64,000 nucleotides of DNA from Bryobacteraceae bacterium. GTDB taxonomy: Bacteria > Acidobacteriota > Terriglobia > Bryobacterales > Bryobacteraceae. Positions 45,532 through 54,706 of the stretch are shown piece after piece; within the stretch, counting starts at the first letter, position 1, and each line of letters starts with the position of its first letter. A model generated the notes under the pieces. It was not told the origin of the DNA. It was given only the letters and a program-made list of their open reading frames with translations, and searched no databases. The stretch spans positions 124,001 to 188,000 of the forward strand of contig JAIEMJ010000003.1 of assembly GCA_019752335.1 (NCBI GenBank), given 5' to 3'. Position numbers and translations under genes: made by a program.

Positions 45532-47281
45532 CTGCTTTTGCGTCGCGCTCCCGCCCCGTCACCGCTCGATGGAACGTGGTGCGCAAAGGGATCTGCAACC
45601 CCTCGCGCGCCATCTGGATTACGTTGGCTTCCGGGCTGCCGGCCGGGTGTCGCAGGTACCGGCTGATTTTGCCGGCGAAGTAGACGGCTTCGCCGGTTTC
45701 TTTCACGATCACGCAGGCTGGTCCATACTGCTCCAAAATCAAGCGCTGCAACTGCTTCGGCAACTCCGACGCGTCTGCTTCCTGGTCCTTCTTCGCCACC
45801 TGCGATAGGCGGCCGGCGCTACCGAAGGCGAACTTCATATCCTGGTTTGACCGGCCATCCTGACGCTGAAAGATCCGGTACTTTTTGTCGATCACGCGGA
45901 ACAGATCCGGAGGGGAAGAAATGTTCTCCGACGGGCCCAAAAACAAATAGCCATCCGAACGCAGCGCGTAGTGAAAGAGAGGCACCACTTTCTGTTGCAA
46001 TTCCGCCCCTAGATAGATCAACACGTTGCGGCACGAGATCAAATCGAGCCGCGAAAACGGCGGGTCCTTAATGAAACTGTGGTTCGAAAAAAGCACCAAC
46101 TCCCGCAAACTGCGCGTCACCTGGTAACCATCCGGCACCGGAACGAAGAAGCGCTTCAGCCGTGCCTCACTCATCGCCTGCAGATTTTTGAGCGAGTAGA
46201 TACCTTTCCGGGCCGTCTCCAAACTCTGATCATCAATGTCCGTAGCGAAGATCTGTATCTTCGGAGGGTGCTTGAGTTTGTCCACCTGTTCACTCACCAG
46301 GATTCCGAGCGTATAGGCCTCTTCCCCCGACGAGCACCCCACCACGCACACGCGAACCTGATCGTCGGCGTCCTTACCCTCAAACAACTTCGGAAGGATG
46401 TCCCGCGCCAGCGCTTCGAACGCCAGGGGATCTCGGAAGAACTGCGTGACCCCGATCAACAGGTCCTTAAACAGACGATCACACTCTTCCGGTTGATCCT
46501 CCAGCACCTGCACGTAGTGCTCGACCGTATCGATTTGCAGAGCTTTCATGCGCCGCTCGACGCGCCGGGAGATGGTGGACTCTTTGTACTGGCTAAAATC
46601 GTGCCCGCAACGCTTGCGCAGCCAGCCATGGATTTTGGCCAGGTGGTTGCCGATCTTCTCGCGGACCGCTTGGAGGCTGCCGTTGAAGGTGCGGAGATGC
46701 GCGGCATACTCCACGAGTTTGGCGGGCATGGCTTCCACGGGCAGAATATGGTCCACCAGGCCCGTGGCGATGGCGCTGCGGAGGATGGCGTCGTACTTGG
46801 CGGAATCGAGGGTCTGAGCCATGGCCATTCCGCCATGTTCCTTCACCGTAGTGAGGCCCAGCGTGCCGTCGGTCCCTGTCCCGGAAAGCATAATGCAGAC
46901 TGCATTTTCACCGAAGTCTTCGGCCAGCGAAGAGAAGAGGCTGTCGATCGGCGTGCGTTGGCCACGTGGTTCGTCCGGCGGCTCTACCACCAGGATGCCG
47001 TCCTTGATGGTCAAGGTGGCGTTGGGTGGAATGATGTACACATGGTTCGGGAGGATGCGGGTGTTGTCCTGGGCTTGCTCCACCTTCATGCGGGTGCGCC
47101 GGCCCAGAATCTCGGCCAGGGCGCTCGACCGGTCCGGGGCCAGGTGCATCACCAGGACAAAGCCCATGCCGGTGTCTTCCGGCAGGTGCTGAAAGAATGC
47201 TTCGCACGCTTCCAGTCCTCCGGCGGAGGCTCCCAGCGCCACCATCAGAAGGGGTTTCGAAGATTCCTGGGGATCCATCAT
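45368..47281 (-). CDS. CheB-CheR part of a CheB-CheR-PAS-HK protein (5' part, before a frameshift)
   Basis: About 637 residues from the ATG at 47281; a second Met follows directly, and the frame is open 20 codons upstream. CheB methylesterase comes first: GASAGGLEACEAFF with the catalytic Ser, MHLAPDRSS, and MLSGTGTDGTLGL. CheR methyltransferase follows (about 210-480): TQFFRDPLAFE, GCSSGEEAYTLGILV, ATDIDDQSLE, LISCRNVLIYL. A PAS part starts (RLILEQYGPACVIVKETGEAVYFAGKISRYL), then after FHRAVTGRERDA the frame loses homology and runs to an unrelated stop. The natural continuation is the frame at 45531. These proteins act in chemosensory or general signalling. Confidence 0.88.
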   Translation of the reverse strand: MMDPQESSKPLLMVALGASAGGLEACEAFFQHLPEDTGMGFVLVMHLAPDRSSALAEILGRRTRMKVEQAQDNTRILPNHVYIIPPNATLTIKDGILVVEPPDEPRGQRTPIDSLFSSLAEDFGENAVCIMLSGTGTDGTLGLTTVKEHGGMAMAQTLDSAKYDAILRSAIATGLVDHILPVEAMPAKLVEYAAHLRTFNGSLQAVREKIGNHLAKIHGWLRKRCGHDFSQYKESTISRRVERRMKALQIDTVEHYVQVLEDQPEECDRLFKDLLIGVTQFFRDPLAFEALARDILPKLFEGKDADDQVRVCVVGCSSGEEAYTLGILVSEQVDKLKHPPKIQIFATDIDDQSLETARKGIYSLKNLQAMSEARLKRFFVPVPDGYQVTRSLRELVLFSNHSFIKDPPFSRLDLISCRNVLIYLGAELQQKVVPLFHYALRSDGYLFLGPSENISSPPDLFRVIDKKYRIFQRQDGRSNQDMKFAFGSAGRLSQVAKKDQEADASELPKQLQRLILEQYGPACVIVKETGEAVYFAGKISRYLRHPAGSPEANVIQMAREGLQIPLRTTFHRAVTGRERDAKAGAGADERPLEPRQFDGGPDHGIRGLTPLSDLAGRSGSGVTAQPDWRIDTAGHWF

Positions 47282-47439
47282 TGTGTGCCGCACCTGCAGG
47301 CCCGGATCGCGTTTCACTTTCCCGCGTGCCATCGGCCACACGCCATGATGTCTTTGCTCCAGTTATACCACTGTCCCTCGAGACTCAGACCCGAAGCATC
47401 CGTGGTTATGCAGGCCGGGGGCAATTTTCAAGTTACCGT

Positions 47440-48309
47440 CTACAGCTCCGGCTCTTCCTCGGTCCAGACGATGAAGCTTTCGAGGATGCTGGGGCCGAAG
47501 GTGGTGGCGATGGCGACATCGGAGGCGTCACGTCCGCGGGCCATCAGAATTCGGCCGCGCCGGGGGACGTTGTTGCGCGGGTCGAAAGTATGCCAGTCGC
47601 CGTCCAGATAGACCTCGATCCAGGCGGCGAAGTCCGGAATGCCCCAGGGAGGCTCCGTGCCCAGGTCGCTCAAGTAACCCGTGCAATAGCGGGCCGGGAT
47701 ATTCATGCAACGGCAAAAGGCGATGGCCAAATGGGCGTAGTCGCGGCAGACACCAGTTTGCTCCTCGAAAGCCATGAAGGCCGTACGGGTGGCATCGGCG
47801 TTCTGATAATTGAAAGTCAGGCGGCGGTGGACGAAGTCGCAGATCTGCTGGACGCGCGGCCAGCCCGGTGAGGTGTGGCCAAAGAGTTGCCAGGCCATTG
47901 CGGAGAGGCGGTCAGTCTCGCAATATCTGCTGCCGAGTAAGAAAACGAGGGTCTCTTGCGGCAAATCTTGCACAGGGTGCTGCAGAGCGTTCGGGTGGCA
48001 AGGGTCGGGCTCCGCGGAGACGCGCACCAGCGCACCACCACGAACCAGGAAACGTCCGGCCGGGGCCGTGAGCCGGTGGCAGCGGTTTCCGAAGCCGTCG
48101 CGATAGGCCATGGTGGGAACGGCGGGAAAAGTCTCGGGAAAGTCGGGAGTTATCAAACGGCAGTGACTCGACTCGTGGATGCTCACCACCACAATCATGG
48201 GGGTGTCCTGCCAGCACTGATGCCCAATCTCGTAGCCCACGCGGAGCGTCACGCTGGATTCGTGGGAGGTGATGAGCGACGGACGAAAGGTGGCCAATTG
48301 GGAGGGCAT
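47440..48309 (-). CDS. Transglutaminase-like cysteine protease family protein
   Basis: 289 residues with a transglutaminase core: EQTGVCRDYAHLAIAFCRCMNIPARYCTGYL with Cys about 188, and DFAAWIEVYLDGDWHTFDPRNN. The position that is His in the textbook HAWFE block is Ala here (FAAWIE), so the catalytic mechanism may differ. I believe the FAAW form is usual in this subfamily, which also ends in TTFGPSILESFIVWTEE. Such proteins are of uncertain function. It is separated from the CheB-CheR gene by about 160 bases and appears monocistronic. Confidence 0.85.
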   Translation of the reverse strand: MPSQLATFRPSLITSHESSVTLRVGYEIGHQCWQDTPMIVVVSIHESSHCRLITPDFPETFPAVPTMAYRDGFGNRCHRLTAPAGRFLVRGGALVRVSAEPDPCHPNALQHPVQDLPQETLVFLLGSRYCETDRLSAMAWQLFGHTSPGWPRVQQICDFVHRRLTFNYQNADATRTAFMAFEEQTGVCRDYAHLAIAFCRCMNIPARYCTGYLSDLGTEPPWGIPDFAAWIEVYLDGDWHTFDPRNNVPRRGRILMARGRDASDVAIATTFGPSILESFIVWTEEEPEL

Positions 48310-48554
48310 CCCAAGGGATTAGCAATCCAAGGTCCATTTCGCTTAAGTCTCCGCCAATAACGGTCGGCCTAACCGCCTCGCGTTCCCAGAGATTCGCTAA
48401 GCGCTCGCCGCGTTTGCTGGCCTGCCCGCCTGATTGTCGGGATCTCATGCCTTGGAATGGCCATCGACATGCTCTTGCATTTGGGCACCGTCAGCGACAG
48501 TGAGAGCCAAAAGCCTTTCGGCCAGCGCTAAACGGACATCTTTAGGAGAAAACG

Positions 48555-49676
48555 ATGACTGAAAATACATTGATTCGGGATATGATCGCCGCCTCACCAG
48601 ACCGGCGTAAGTTCGTCCGCAGCATTGGGTTGGCAGGAGCAATGGCTGCGGCCGCCGCAACGGGAAAAACGGCCTACGCCCAAGCCGCCATCACCGACCT
48701 GGATATTCTCCAGTTTGCCTTGAATCTCGAATATCTGGAGGCGGAGTTCTATACGGCGGCCACGACGGGTCAGGCGATCGCTCAGTTCGGCTCGAACATC
48801 ACGGGCTCCGGCACTGCCGGCGCAACAACCGGCGGCTCGCAAGTTACTTTCTCTGACGCCGCCATCAGTAACATTGCCAAAGAGCTTGCCTCGAACGAAC
48901 AAGTCCACGTCAAGTTACTGCGGGATACGATCACCGGTCTGGGAGGCACCCCCATCGCAAAACCCGCCATCAACCTCGCCGCGCTTGGTATCGGATTCGG
49001 TAGCCAGGCGGACTTCCTCGTAGTGGCCCGCGCCCTCGAAGATATCGGCGTTACCGCCTATGGCGGTGCGGCTCCCCTGATCCAGGACAAAACCATTCTG
49101 GGCGCCGCGGCCCGCATTCTGGCCGTGGAGGCGATGCACGCCGGCGCGATCCGCGTGCAGATTGCCCGCTTGAACTTGCCCACCACTGCGCTTGACGCTT
49201 TGGATCACATTCCCCCGCCCTCCGGCACCTTATATTTCAATACCGACAGCAATGCGCTTTCGGAAGTGCGCACGCCTGGCGAAGTTTTGAAACTGGCTTA
49301 CGGCGGCGCAGCCAACGCGACGTCTGGAGGCTTCTTCCCCACTGGCGTCAACGGTAACCTCAGAGCCGCCTCCGGAACTGCGCCAACCCCCACCGGCAAC
49401 TCCATTACGGCCAGTCCCAACCCCGTTCCGGTGCAGGGTGGCAATCTGGGCCAGACTACGATTTCCTGGAACGCGCCCAACGCTTCGGTCGTCGAGATCC
49501 GCCTCGGTGGACCGACCGGGCAGTTGTTCGCGATGCAGGGTAAGTCCGGTTCGATGATGACCGGCCGATGGATTCAGGACGGACTCACCTTCTTCCTGGT
49601 CGATGTATCGGACGGCAAGACGGCTAGCGCCGCGAATGTGCTGAGCTCGGTCGTCATTCGTCTCCAGCGCAGCTAA
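48555..49676 (+). CDS. Tat-exported ferritin-like (desiccation-related) protein
   Basis: 373 residues. The N-terminus has a Tat signal SPDRRKFVRSIGLAGAMAAAAATG (about 14-37). Residues about 45-220 form a ferritin-like four-helix domain: ILQFALNLEYLEAEFYT, with Glu pairs, then NIAKELASNEQVHVKLL and AARILAVEAMHAGAIRVQI. The last 95 residues are a beta-sandwich domain beginning ITASPNPVPV and containing TTISWNAPNASVVEIRLGGPTGQLF, seen in many Acidobacterial extracellular proteins. A GC-rich terminator follows. The family is related to plant desiccation protein PCC13-62. Its activity is not settled. Confidence 0.85.
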   Translation: MTENTLIRDMIAASPDRRKFVRSIGLAGAMAAAAATGKTAYAQAAITDLDILQFALNLEYLEAEFYTAATTGQAIAQFGSNITGSGTAGATTGGSQVTFSDAAISNIAKELASNEQVHVKLLRDTITGLGGTPIAKPAINLAALGIGFGSQADFLVVARALEDIGVTAYGGAAPLIQDKTILGAAARILAVEAMHAGAIRVQIARLNLPTTALDALDHIPPPSGTLYFNTDSNALSEVRTPGEVLKLAYGGAANATSGGFFPTGVNGNLRAASGTAPTPTGNSITASPNPVPVQGGNLGQTTISWNAPNASVVEIRLGGPTGQLFAMQGKSGSMMTGRWIQDGLTFFLVDVSDGKTASAANVLSSVVIRLQRS

Positions 49677-49697
49677 ACCCTTAGCTTCCTGCCTGTT

Positions 49698-49727
49698 GGG
49701 GGGCGGGCGCCGCGCCGGCCCCCCTTT
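49698..49727 (+). terminator. Probable terminator after the ferritin-like gene
   Basis: GGGGGG at 49698-49703 pairs with CCCCCC at 49719-49724, with further pairing inside an interrupted GC-rich stem, and TTT follows. It begins 22 bases after the gene stop at 49676. Confidence 0.6.
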
Positions 49728-49756
49728 GTCGCTCAGAAACCCCTATCGTTAATGAG

Positions 49757-51358
49757 ATGTACAACCCGACCGACTACTCAAGCGCACTGGCGAAAGAACG
49801 GCAGATCTACGCCAACTGTTTGGATGTGCACGACCTTCCCGCCTCCTTTCACTATTGGTCTAATCGATACTTGGTCCCCAAGCTTTTGCCCCACGGCTTC
49901 CATTCACCTGACGGCCTATTTCTCAAGGTGCTGCAGGAAAAATGCGAACAAATCGTTGCGCCTCGCTTTTTAAGCCTGGGCGCTGGAAATGGGGATCTTG
50001 AATGTAAGCTAGCCCTGGAGCTGAAGGCTTTGGGCCACCATACCTTCTGTATTGAATGCCTGGACGTGAATGTCGAAATGCTGGCGCGCGGCCAGCGTGC
50101 GGCGCGAGCCCACCAACTCGACCACCACTTACTCTTCGTTCTGGCTGATTTCAATACCTGGATCGCCAGCGGCAGCTACGATGCCATAATCGCCAACCAG
50201 TCTCTACATCACGTATCGAATCTTGAAGGACTGTTTTTGCAGATTCGTCAAGCGCTCACTCCCACCGGTTCGTTCGCCATTTCCGACATGATTGGGCGCA
50301 ATGGCCATCAGCGCTGGCCCGAAGCGCTGAAAATGGTGCAGGAGTTTTGGCGGAAATTGCCCCCTTCCTATCGTGTGAACCGTAGACTGGGCGGCTATGA
50401 GGCACTTTTTTCTGACTGGGACTGCTCCCTAGAAGGCTTCGAAGGAATTCGTTCGCAGGATATTCTTCCTCTCCTGATAGAAAATTTTCACTTTCATTTA
50501 TTCGTGCCCTTCGGCAACCTCATTGATCCGTTTGTTGACCGGGCTTTCGGGGGCCATTTCGACATGACTGCCGAATGGGATCGGCAGTTCATCGATCAGG
50601 TACATGCCCGCGATGAAGAAGAGATGGCGTCCGGAAATCTAACGCCCACTCATTTGCTCGCGGTCGTCAGCCAAAACTCCGGTTCCACCCCCACGGATGG
50701 CGAACCGCCGCGGGCAGAACTGCTACGCGCGGTGCGGCAGCAACGCGCCAGCGATGCTGCCGTACTGGCGCCAGGCGGCGAGCTTTACGATTGGTCGACT
50801 TGGCCGCACCCGGCCCAGAAAGAGCTGGCCGTGGTGTGTGATCTCCTGGCTGACTCAGAGTCCGGACGCTTGCTGCGCGAACGCACCGCCTGGGCATTGA
50901 GTCTCCAGCAGGAACTGGAACGGGTGACGAAGCAGGCGCTTGAATGGCAAGGGGAGTTGGAACGGCGAACCGATTGGGCCCGCAGTCTGGAGCGCGATCT
51001 GACGGGGTGCACCGCCTGGGCGGAGGATCTCGAGAGCCAGTTAACGGCGCGGACCGCATGGACTCTTGCCATGACGCAGGACTTGCGCGAGCATGCCGAG
51101 GCACTGCGGCAACTGCGGTTGGAGTTTGAGGAGCGAAGCACATGGGCCCAGCAGTTGGATATGGAGCTCGCCTCGCGCACCACGGCGTTGGAGGCGCTGC
51201 AAAGGGAGCTAGATGTACGGGCTCTGCAGACTCAGGACTTAGAGCGACAACTGCGCCGGCCATGGGTTCGGCTGGCGCGACGGGCTACCGATTTTGCCGA
51301 AAGCTGTAACTCGATCATCCGAAAATCGCTACGGCGCTTCATCAGCCCGCTCCCGTAA
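49757..51358 (+). CDS. SAM-dependent methyltransferase with a long coiled-coil tail
   Basis: 533 residues. Residues about 70-190 form a class I methyltransferase: FLSLGAGNGDLECKLAL (SAM-binding loop), CLDVNVEML, YDAIIANQSLHHVSNLEGLF and LTPTGSFAISDMIG. From about 370 a heptad-like region repeats a 14-16 residue unit, R-T-x-W-A-x-x-L-x-x-x-L, about six times (RTAWALSLQQELER, RTDWARSLERDL, CTAWAEDLESQL, RTAWTLAMTQDL, RSTWAQQLDMEL). The C-terminus is basic. I infer a glycan- or lipid-modifying enzyme with a structural or docking tail. The substrate is unknown. Confidence 0.8.
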   Translation: MYNPTDYSSALAKERQIYANCLDVHDLPASFHYWSNRYLVPKLLPHGFHSPDGLFLKVLQEKCEQIVAPRFLSLGAGNGDLECKLALELKALGHHTFCIECLDVNVEMLARGQRAARAHQLDHHLLFVLADFNTWIASGSYDAIIANQSLHHVSNLEGLFLQIRQALTPTGSFAISDMIGRNGHQRWPEALKMVQEFWRKLPPSYRVNRRLGGYEALFSDWDCSLEGFEGIRSQDILPLLIENFHFHLFVPFGNLIDPFVDRAFGGHFDMTAEWDRQFIDQVHARDEEEMASGNLTPTHLLAVVSQNSGSTPTDGEPPRAELLRAVRQQRASDAAVLAPGGELYDWSTWPHPAQKELAVVCDLLADSESGRLLRERTAWALSLQQELERVTKQALEWQGELERRTDWARSLERDLTGCTAWAEDLESQLTARTAWTLAMTQDLREHAEALRQLRLEFEERSTWAQQLDMELASRTTALEALQRELDVRALQTQDLERQLRRPWVRLARRATDFAESCNSIIRKSLRRFISPLP

Positions 51359-51450
51359 CTCTGCGCTTATTCGACGGAACTCCCCACCCCGGTACAAATC
51401 GATCACTAATATCGAAACAGAACGGTGTACATCGATCTCTTACTACCGAG

Positions 51451-54400
51451 ATGACACTTTCTACCTTACAGTTTATGAATGGATCCCTAAAACGGCCACA
51501 ACGAATCGCGATCCTCGGTATCCTCAGCGTGATCTTTGCTCATGCGGCAATCACCATTGGGACCACCGTGCCTTCGGGAACCGTTGGCCAAGCCTATCAA
51601 ATCACTCTAGTCCCCTCTGGAGGCAACGCCCCTTACAATAACCTGGTCACCGCCGGCATTATCCCCGCAGGACTCACGCTTAGCAGCGCGGGAGTGCTTT
51701 CTGGAACGCCCCAATCGCCTGGGCTGTATAGCTTCAGCGTGCAAAGCACCGACGCGACGAGCGTCACGGGACTCACGAATCTAACGCTACGGGTCGCCGG
51801 ACCCACCGGGCTCCAGATTTCAATGACCAGCCTCCCGGATGGTAAGCCGGCAACCTTTTACGACAACACGCTTACCGCACAGGGTGGCACTTCGCCGTAC
51901 TCCTTCGACTTGGTCTCCGGCGGCGGTACGCTGCCGGCCGGATTGTGGATCACCTCCGTGGGCCGCATTTACGGTACCCCGGTCGCGGCCGGCGTTTTCC
52001 CACTGAACCTCCGAGTGACGGACTCCCTCGGCAACTCGTATCAAGCCTCCATGACGCTACGGATTACCGGCACCGGGCTCGGGCTTACCACCGTCTCGCT
52101 GGCCGGTGCTTCGGCCGGCCTTCCTTATAGCCAAACCATCGCCGCGGTGGGCGGTACCGGCCCCTATACGTTCGCCATAGGTACCGGCGCTCTGCCTGCC
52201 GGCCTCACCCTCGCCAATACCGGCCTCATCTCCGGCACCGCCAATTCGGCGGGGACCTCGAACTTCTCCGTGCAGGTGACCGACTCTACCGGCACCGTAA
52301 TGGAGTCGAATTATTCCCTGGTAGTAGGCAATACCATTCCTCAGACCGCCACCGCCTCCATTCCCAACGGCGTAGTGAACACCGGATTCTCGAATACCTT
52401 TCGCACTCAGGGCGGAACTGGACCTTACACTTACGCGATCGTAAACGGCAACTTGCCCGCGGGACTAACCCTGGTGAACGGCACGGTCAGCGGCATTCCC
52501 ACCGCTTCGGGGGCCTTCCCGGTTACCGTTCGCGTAACCGATGCCGCCGGTCAAAGCAACACGTTCGATGTTTTGTATAACGTCAATTCCAGCGGCTTCA
52601 GCATTGTGCCCTCTCCGCTCCCCGATGCGTTTGTGAATACCAAATTCATCGGCACCCTGCGCACCACCGGCGGCTTTGCCCCTTATGTTTTCCTGATGTC
52701 CTCTACCGGCGCTCTGCCGCCCGGAGTTACGCTGAACATGGATGGCAACCTTATCGGGACCCCCACAATCGCCGGTAGGTACACCTTCCTCGTTCGCGCT
52801 TTCGACGCTGGAGGCCAGGCAGCGCAGTTGCCTGTCACCATCACCGTCCAACCTGCCGGCCAATCCTGGTCCCGGAGTGGACTTGTCAACGGCTTCGTGA
52901 ACCAACCCTACACCTCAACGCTTAGCGTGACGAATGGGATGGCTCCATATGTCTTCACCCTCATTTCGGGTACTCTGCCGTCCGGGCTCACGCTCGCTCA
53001 GAACGGCAATGTCTATGGCATCGCCACTACCAGCGGGCTCTTCCTCCCCACTATAAGAGTCAGCGATGCCAACGGCTCCACTTCGCAAATCACGGTGGCG
53101 ATTTTTGTGTCCGGAGGTGGCGCCGCATTCTCCACCTTTACGCTTCCCTCGGCGCGCCAAAACCAGAGCTATACCACCACTCTACAAGCAACTGGCGGTA
53201 CGGGCCCCTATACGTTCGAACTGGCTGCTGGTACTCTGCCACAGGGCCTTACGCTCACCCCCGCGGGTGTGCTCTCCGGTGTCCCCGGCGGCATCAGCGC
53301 CACGCCTTTCACCATTCGCCTGACCGATGGCACGGGCGCCACCTCCCTGGTGACATATTTCTTCGATATCAACGGTTCCAGTCTGGCCCTCACGGGCGCC
53401 TTGCCTGGCTCGGGTCAGGTGGGCCAGCCTTACCGCTATAGCTTCGCCGCCACTGGCGGCACCGGCCCCACCACGTTCGTCCTCGACAGCGGCGCCCTGC
53501 CTCCGGGGCTGACCCTCAACGAAAACGGCACCCTCTCCGGCACGCCCACCGCGGCCGGCACGTACCTCGTGAAACTGAAGACCACCGATGCCAACGGTGC
53601 CAGTTCTCAGTTCACGCAGGTCATTGTGATTGGTAGCACTGGGCTCGCGTTTGCGTCGAATGCTGTCTCCGACGGTACCGTCGGTAGTTCGTATTCGGCT
53701 AACCTTAGTGGCATCGGCGGTGCCGGGCCTTATACCTACGCGCTCGTCAGCGGAACGTTGCCCGCAGGCATCACTCTGGGTTCGAATGGCGCGTTCAGCG
53801 GCACGCCCACGGCTTCGGGTACCTTCCCTGTCACGTTGCGCATCACCGACTCCGCCGGCGCCACCGCGACGATGGCCTTGACGCTGGTGGTACGGGCCAC
53901 CGCGGCCCTCACCGTCGGATCCACCCTTCCCTCGGCCGCTCCGGGAAGGGCTTATAGCTTCCAGCTTATCGCTGGCGGCGGCCAAGCCCCTTACACGTTC
54001 ATGTTAGCTTCGGGCTCCGCCCTTCCGGCGGGACTCATGTTATCCTCGCCGGGCATCCTTTCCGGGCTGCCCACCACGGCCGGAATGGGTACGTTCACGG
54101 TCATCGTGCAAGATGCTTCGGGAGCCACGGCTACCCAGGTGATCACGTTGAATGTCGCCTCCAGCACCATCACCATTCCGAACGCCACCCTCCCCAATGG
54201 CACGGTAGGCGGAGCGTATAGCTTGACGCTCTCTCCCGCGGGCGGCATGGCCCCCTACACGGTCGCGGTCGTCAGCGGCACCTTACCGGCTGGTGTTGTC
54301 CTCTCTGGCGCGGGCGTCTTCTCCGGCATGCCAACCACGCCAGGCATTTATCCCGTCATCATCCGGGTGACTGACGCCAATGGTGCGCAGGTACAGCAAC

Positions 54401-54687
54401 CCTACGTGATCGTCGTCGCGCCTCTGGGCGGCCTCATCATCACCACCGCCACCTTGCCCATCGCGACCATGGGTCAAATCTACAGCGGCTCGCTGCAGGC
54501 CACGGGAGGCACCGGTCCCTACACCTTTGCGATCGCCACCGGCACGTTGCCGGCTGGCCTTATCTTGTCATCCACTGGTGCCATCACGGGCCTAGCGACA
54601 GCGACCGGTCAATTCTTGATCACCTTCCGCGTCATCGACGTGAACGGCACGATGGCCACAGCGACCTTATCGCTAGTGGCGAAATAA
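51451..54687 (+). CDS. Secreted protein with twelve Ig-like (He_PIG) repeats
   Basis: 1078 residues from the ATG at 51451; a Met at 51475 would give the same signal peptide (RIAILGILSVIFAHA). The rest is twelve tandem repeats of about 85-90 residues, each starting with a TLP/S..G..G..Y block and containing GG..PY.F, LP.GL.L...G..SG.P...G.F and RVTDA.G. This is the putative Ig (He_PIG) repeat common in bacterial adhesins. No enzymatic domain or membrane anchor is seen, so the protein is probably secreted or bound to the cell surface non-covalently. It may bind polysaccharides or other cells. Confidence 0.88.
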   Translation: MTLSTLQFMNGSLKRPQRIAILGILSVIFAHAAITIGTTVPSGTVGQAYQITLVPSGGNAPYNNLVTAGIIPAGLTLSSAGVLSGTPQSPGLYSFSVQSTDATSVTGLTNLTLRVAGPTGLQISMTSLPDGKPATFYDNTLTAQGGTSPYSFDLVSGGGTLPAGLWITSVGRIYGTPVAAGVFPLNLRVTDSLGNSYQASMTLRITGTGLGLTTVSLAGASAGLPYSQTIAAVGGTGPYTFAIGTGALPAGLTLANTGLISGTANSAGTSNFSVQVTDSTGTVMESNYSLVVGNTIPQTATASIPNGVVNTGFSNTFRTQGGTGPYTYAIVNGNLPAGLTLVNGTVSGIPTASGAFPVTVRVTDAAGQSNTFDVLYNVNSSGFSIVPSPLPDAFVNTKFIGTLRTTGGFAPYVFLMSSTGALPPGVTLNMDGNLIGTPTIAGRYTFLVRAFDAGGQAAQLPVTITVQPAGQSWSRSGLVNGFVNQPYTSTLSVTNGMAPYVFTLISGTLPSGLTLAQNGNVYGIATTSGLFLPTIRVSDANGSTSQITVAIFVSGGGAAFSTFTLPSARQNQSYTTTLQATGGTGPYTFELAAGTLPQGLTLTPAGVLSGVPGGISATPFTIRLTDGTGATSLVTYFFDINGSSLALTGALPGSGQVGQPYRYSFAATGGTGPTTFVLDSGALPPGLTLNENGTLSGTPTAAGTYLVKLKTTDANGASSQFTQVIVIGSTGLAFASNAVSDGTVGSSYSANLSGIGGAGPYTYALVSGTLPAGITLGSNGAFSGTPTASGTFPVTLRITDSAGATATMALTLVVRATAALTVGSTLPSAAPGRAYSFQLIAGGGQAPYTFMLASGSALPAGLMLSSPGILSGLPTTAGMGTFTVIVQDASGATATQVITLNVASSTITIPNATLPNGTVGGAYSLTLSPAGGMAPYTVAVVSGTLPAGVVLSGAGVFSGMPTTPGIYPVIIRVTDANGAQVQQPYVIVVAPLGGLIITTATLPIATMGQIYSGSLQATGGTGPYTFAIATGTLPAGLILSSTGAITGLATATGQFLITFRVIDVNGTMATATLSLVAK

Positions 54688-54706
54688 CTTTACTCTTTTC
54701 GGCTGG

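Noticed and set aside
46079-47611. 510-codon plus-strand frame opposite the CheB-CheR gene
   Set aside because: It is the antisense of conserved CheB and CheR motifs and has no ribosome site or domain.
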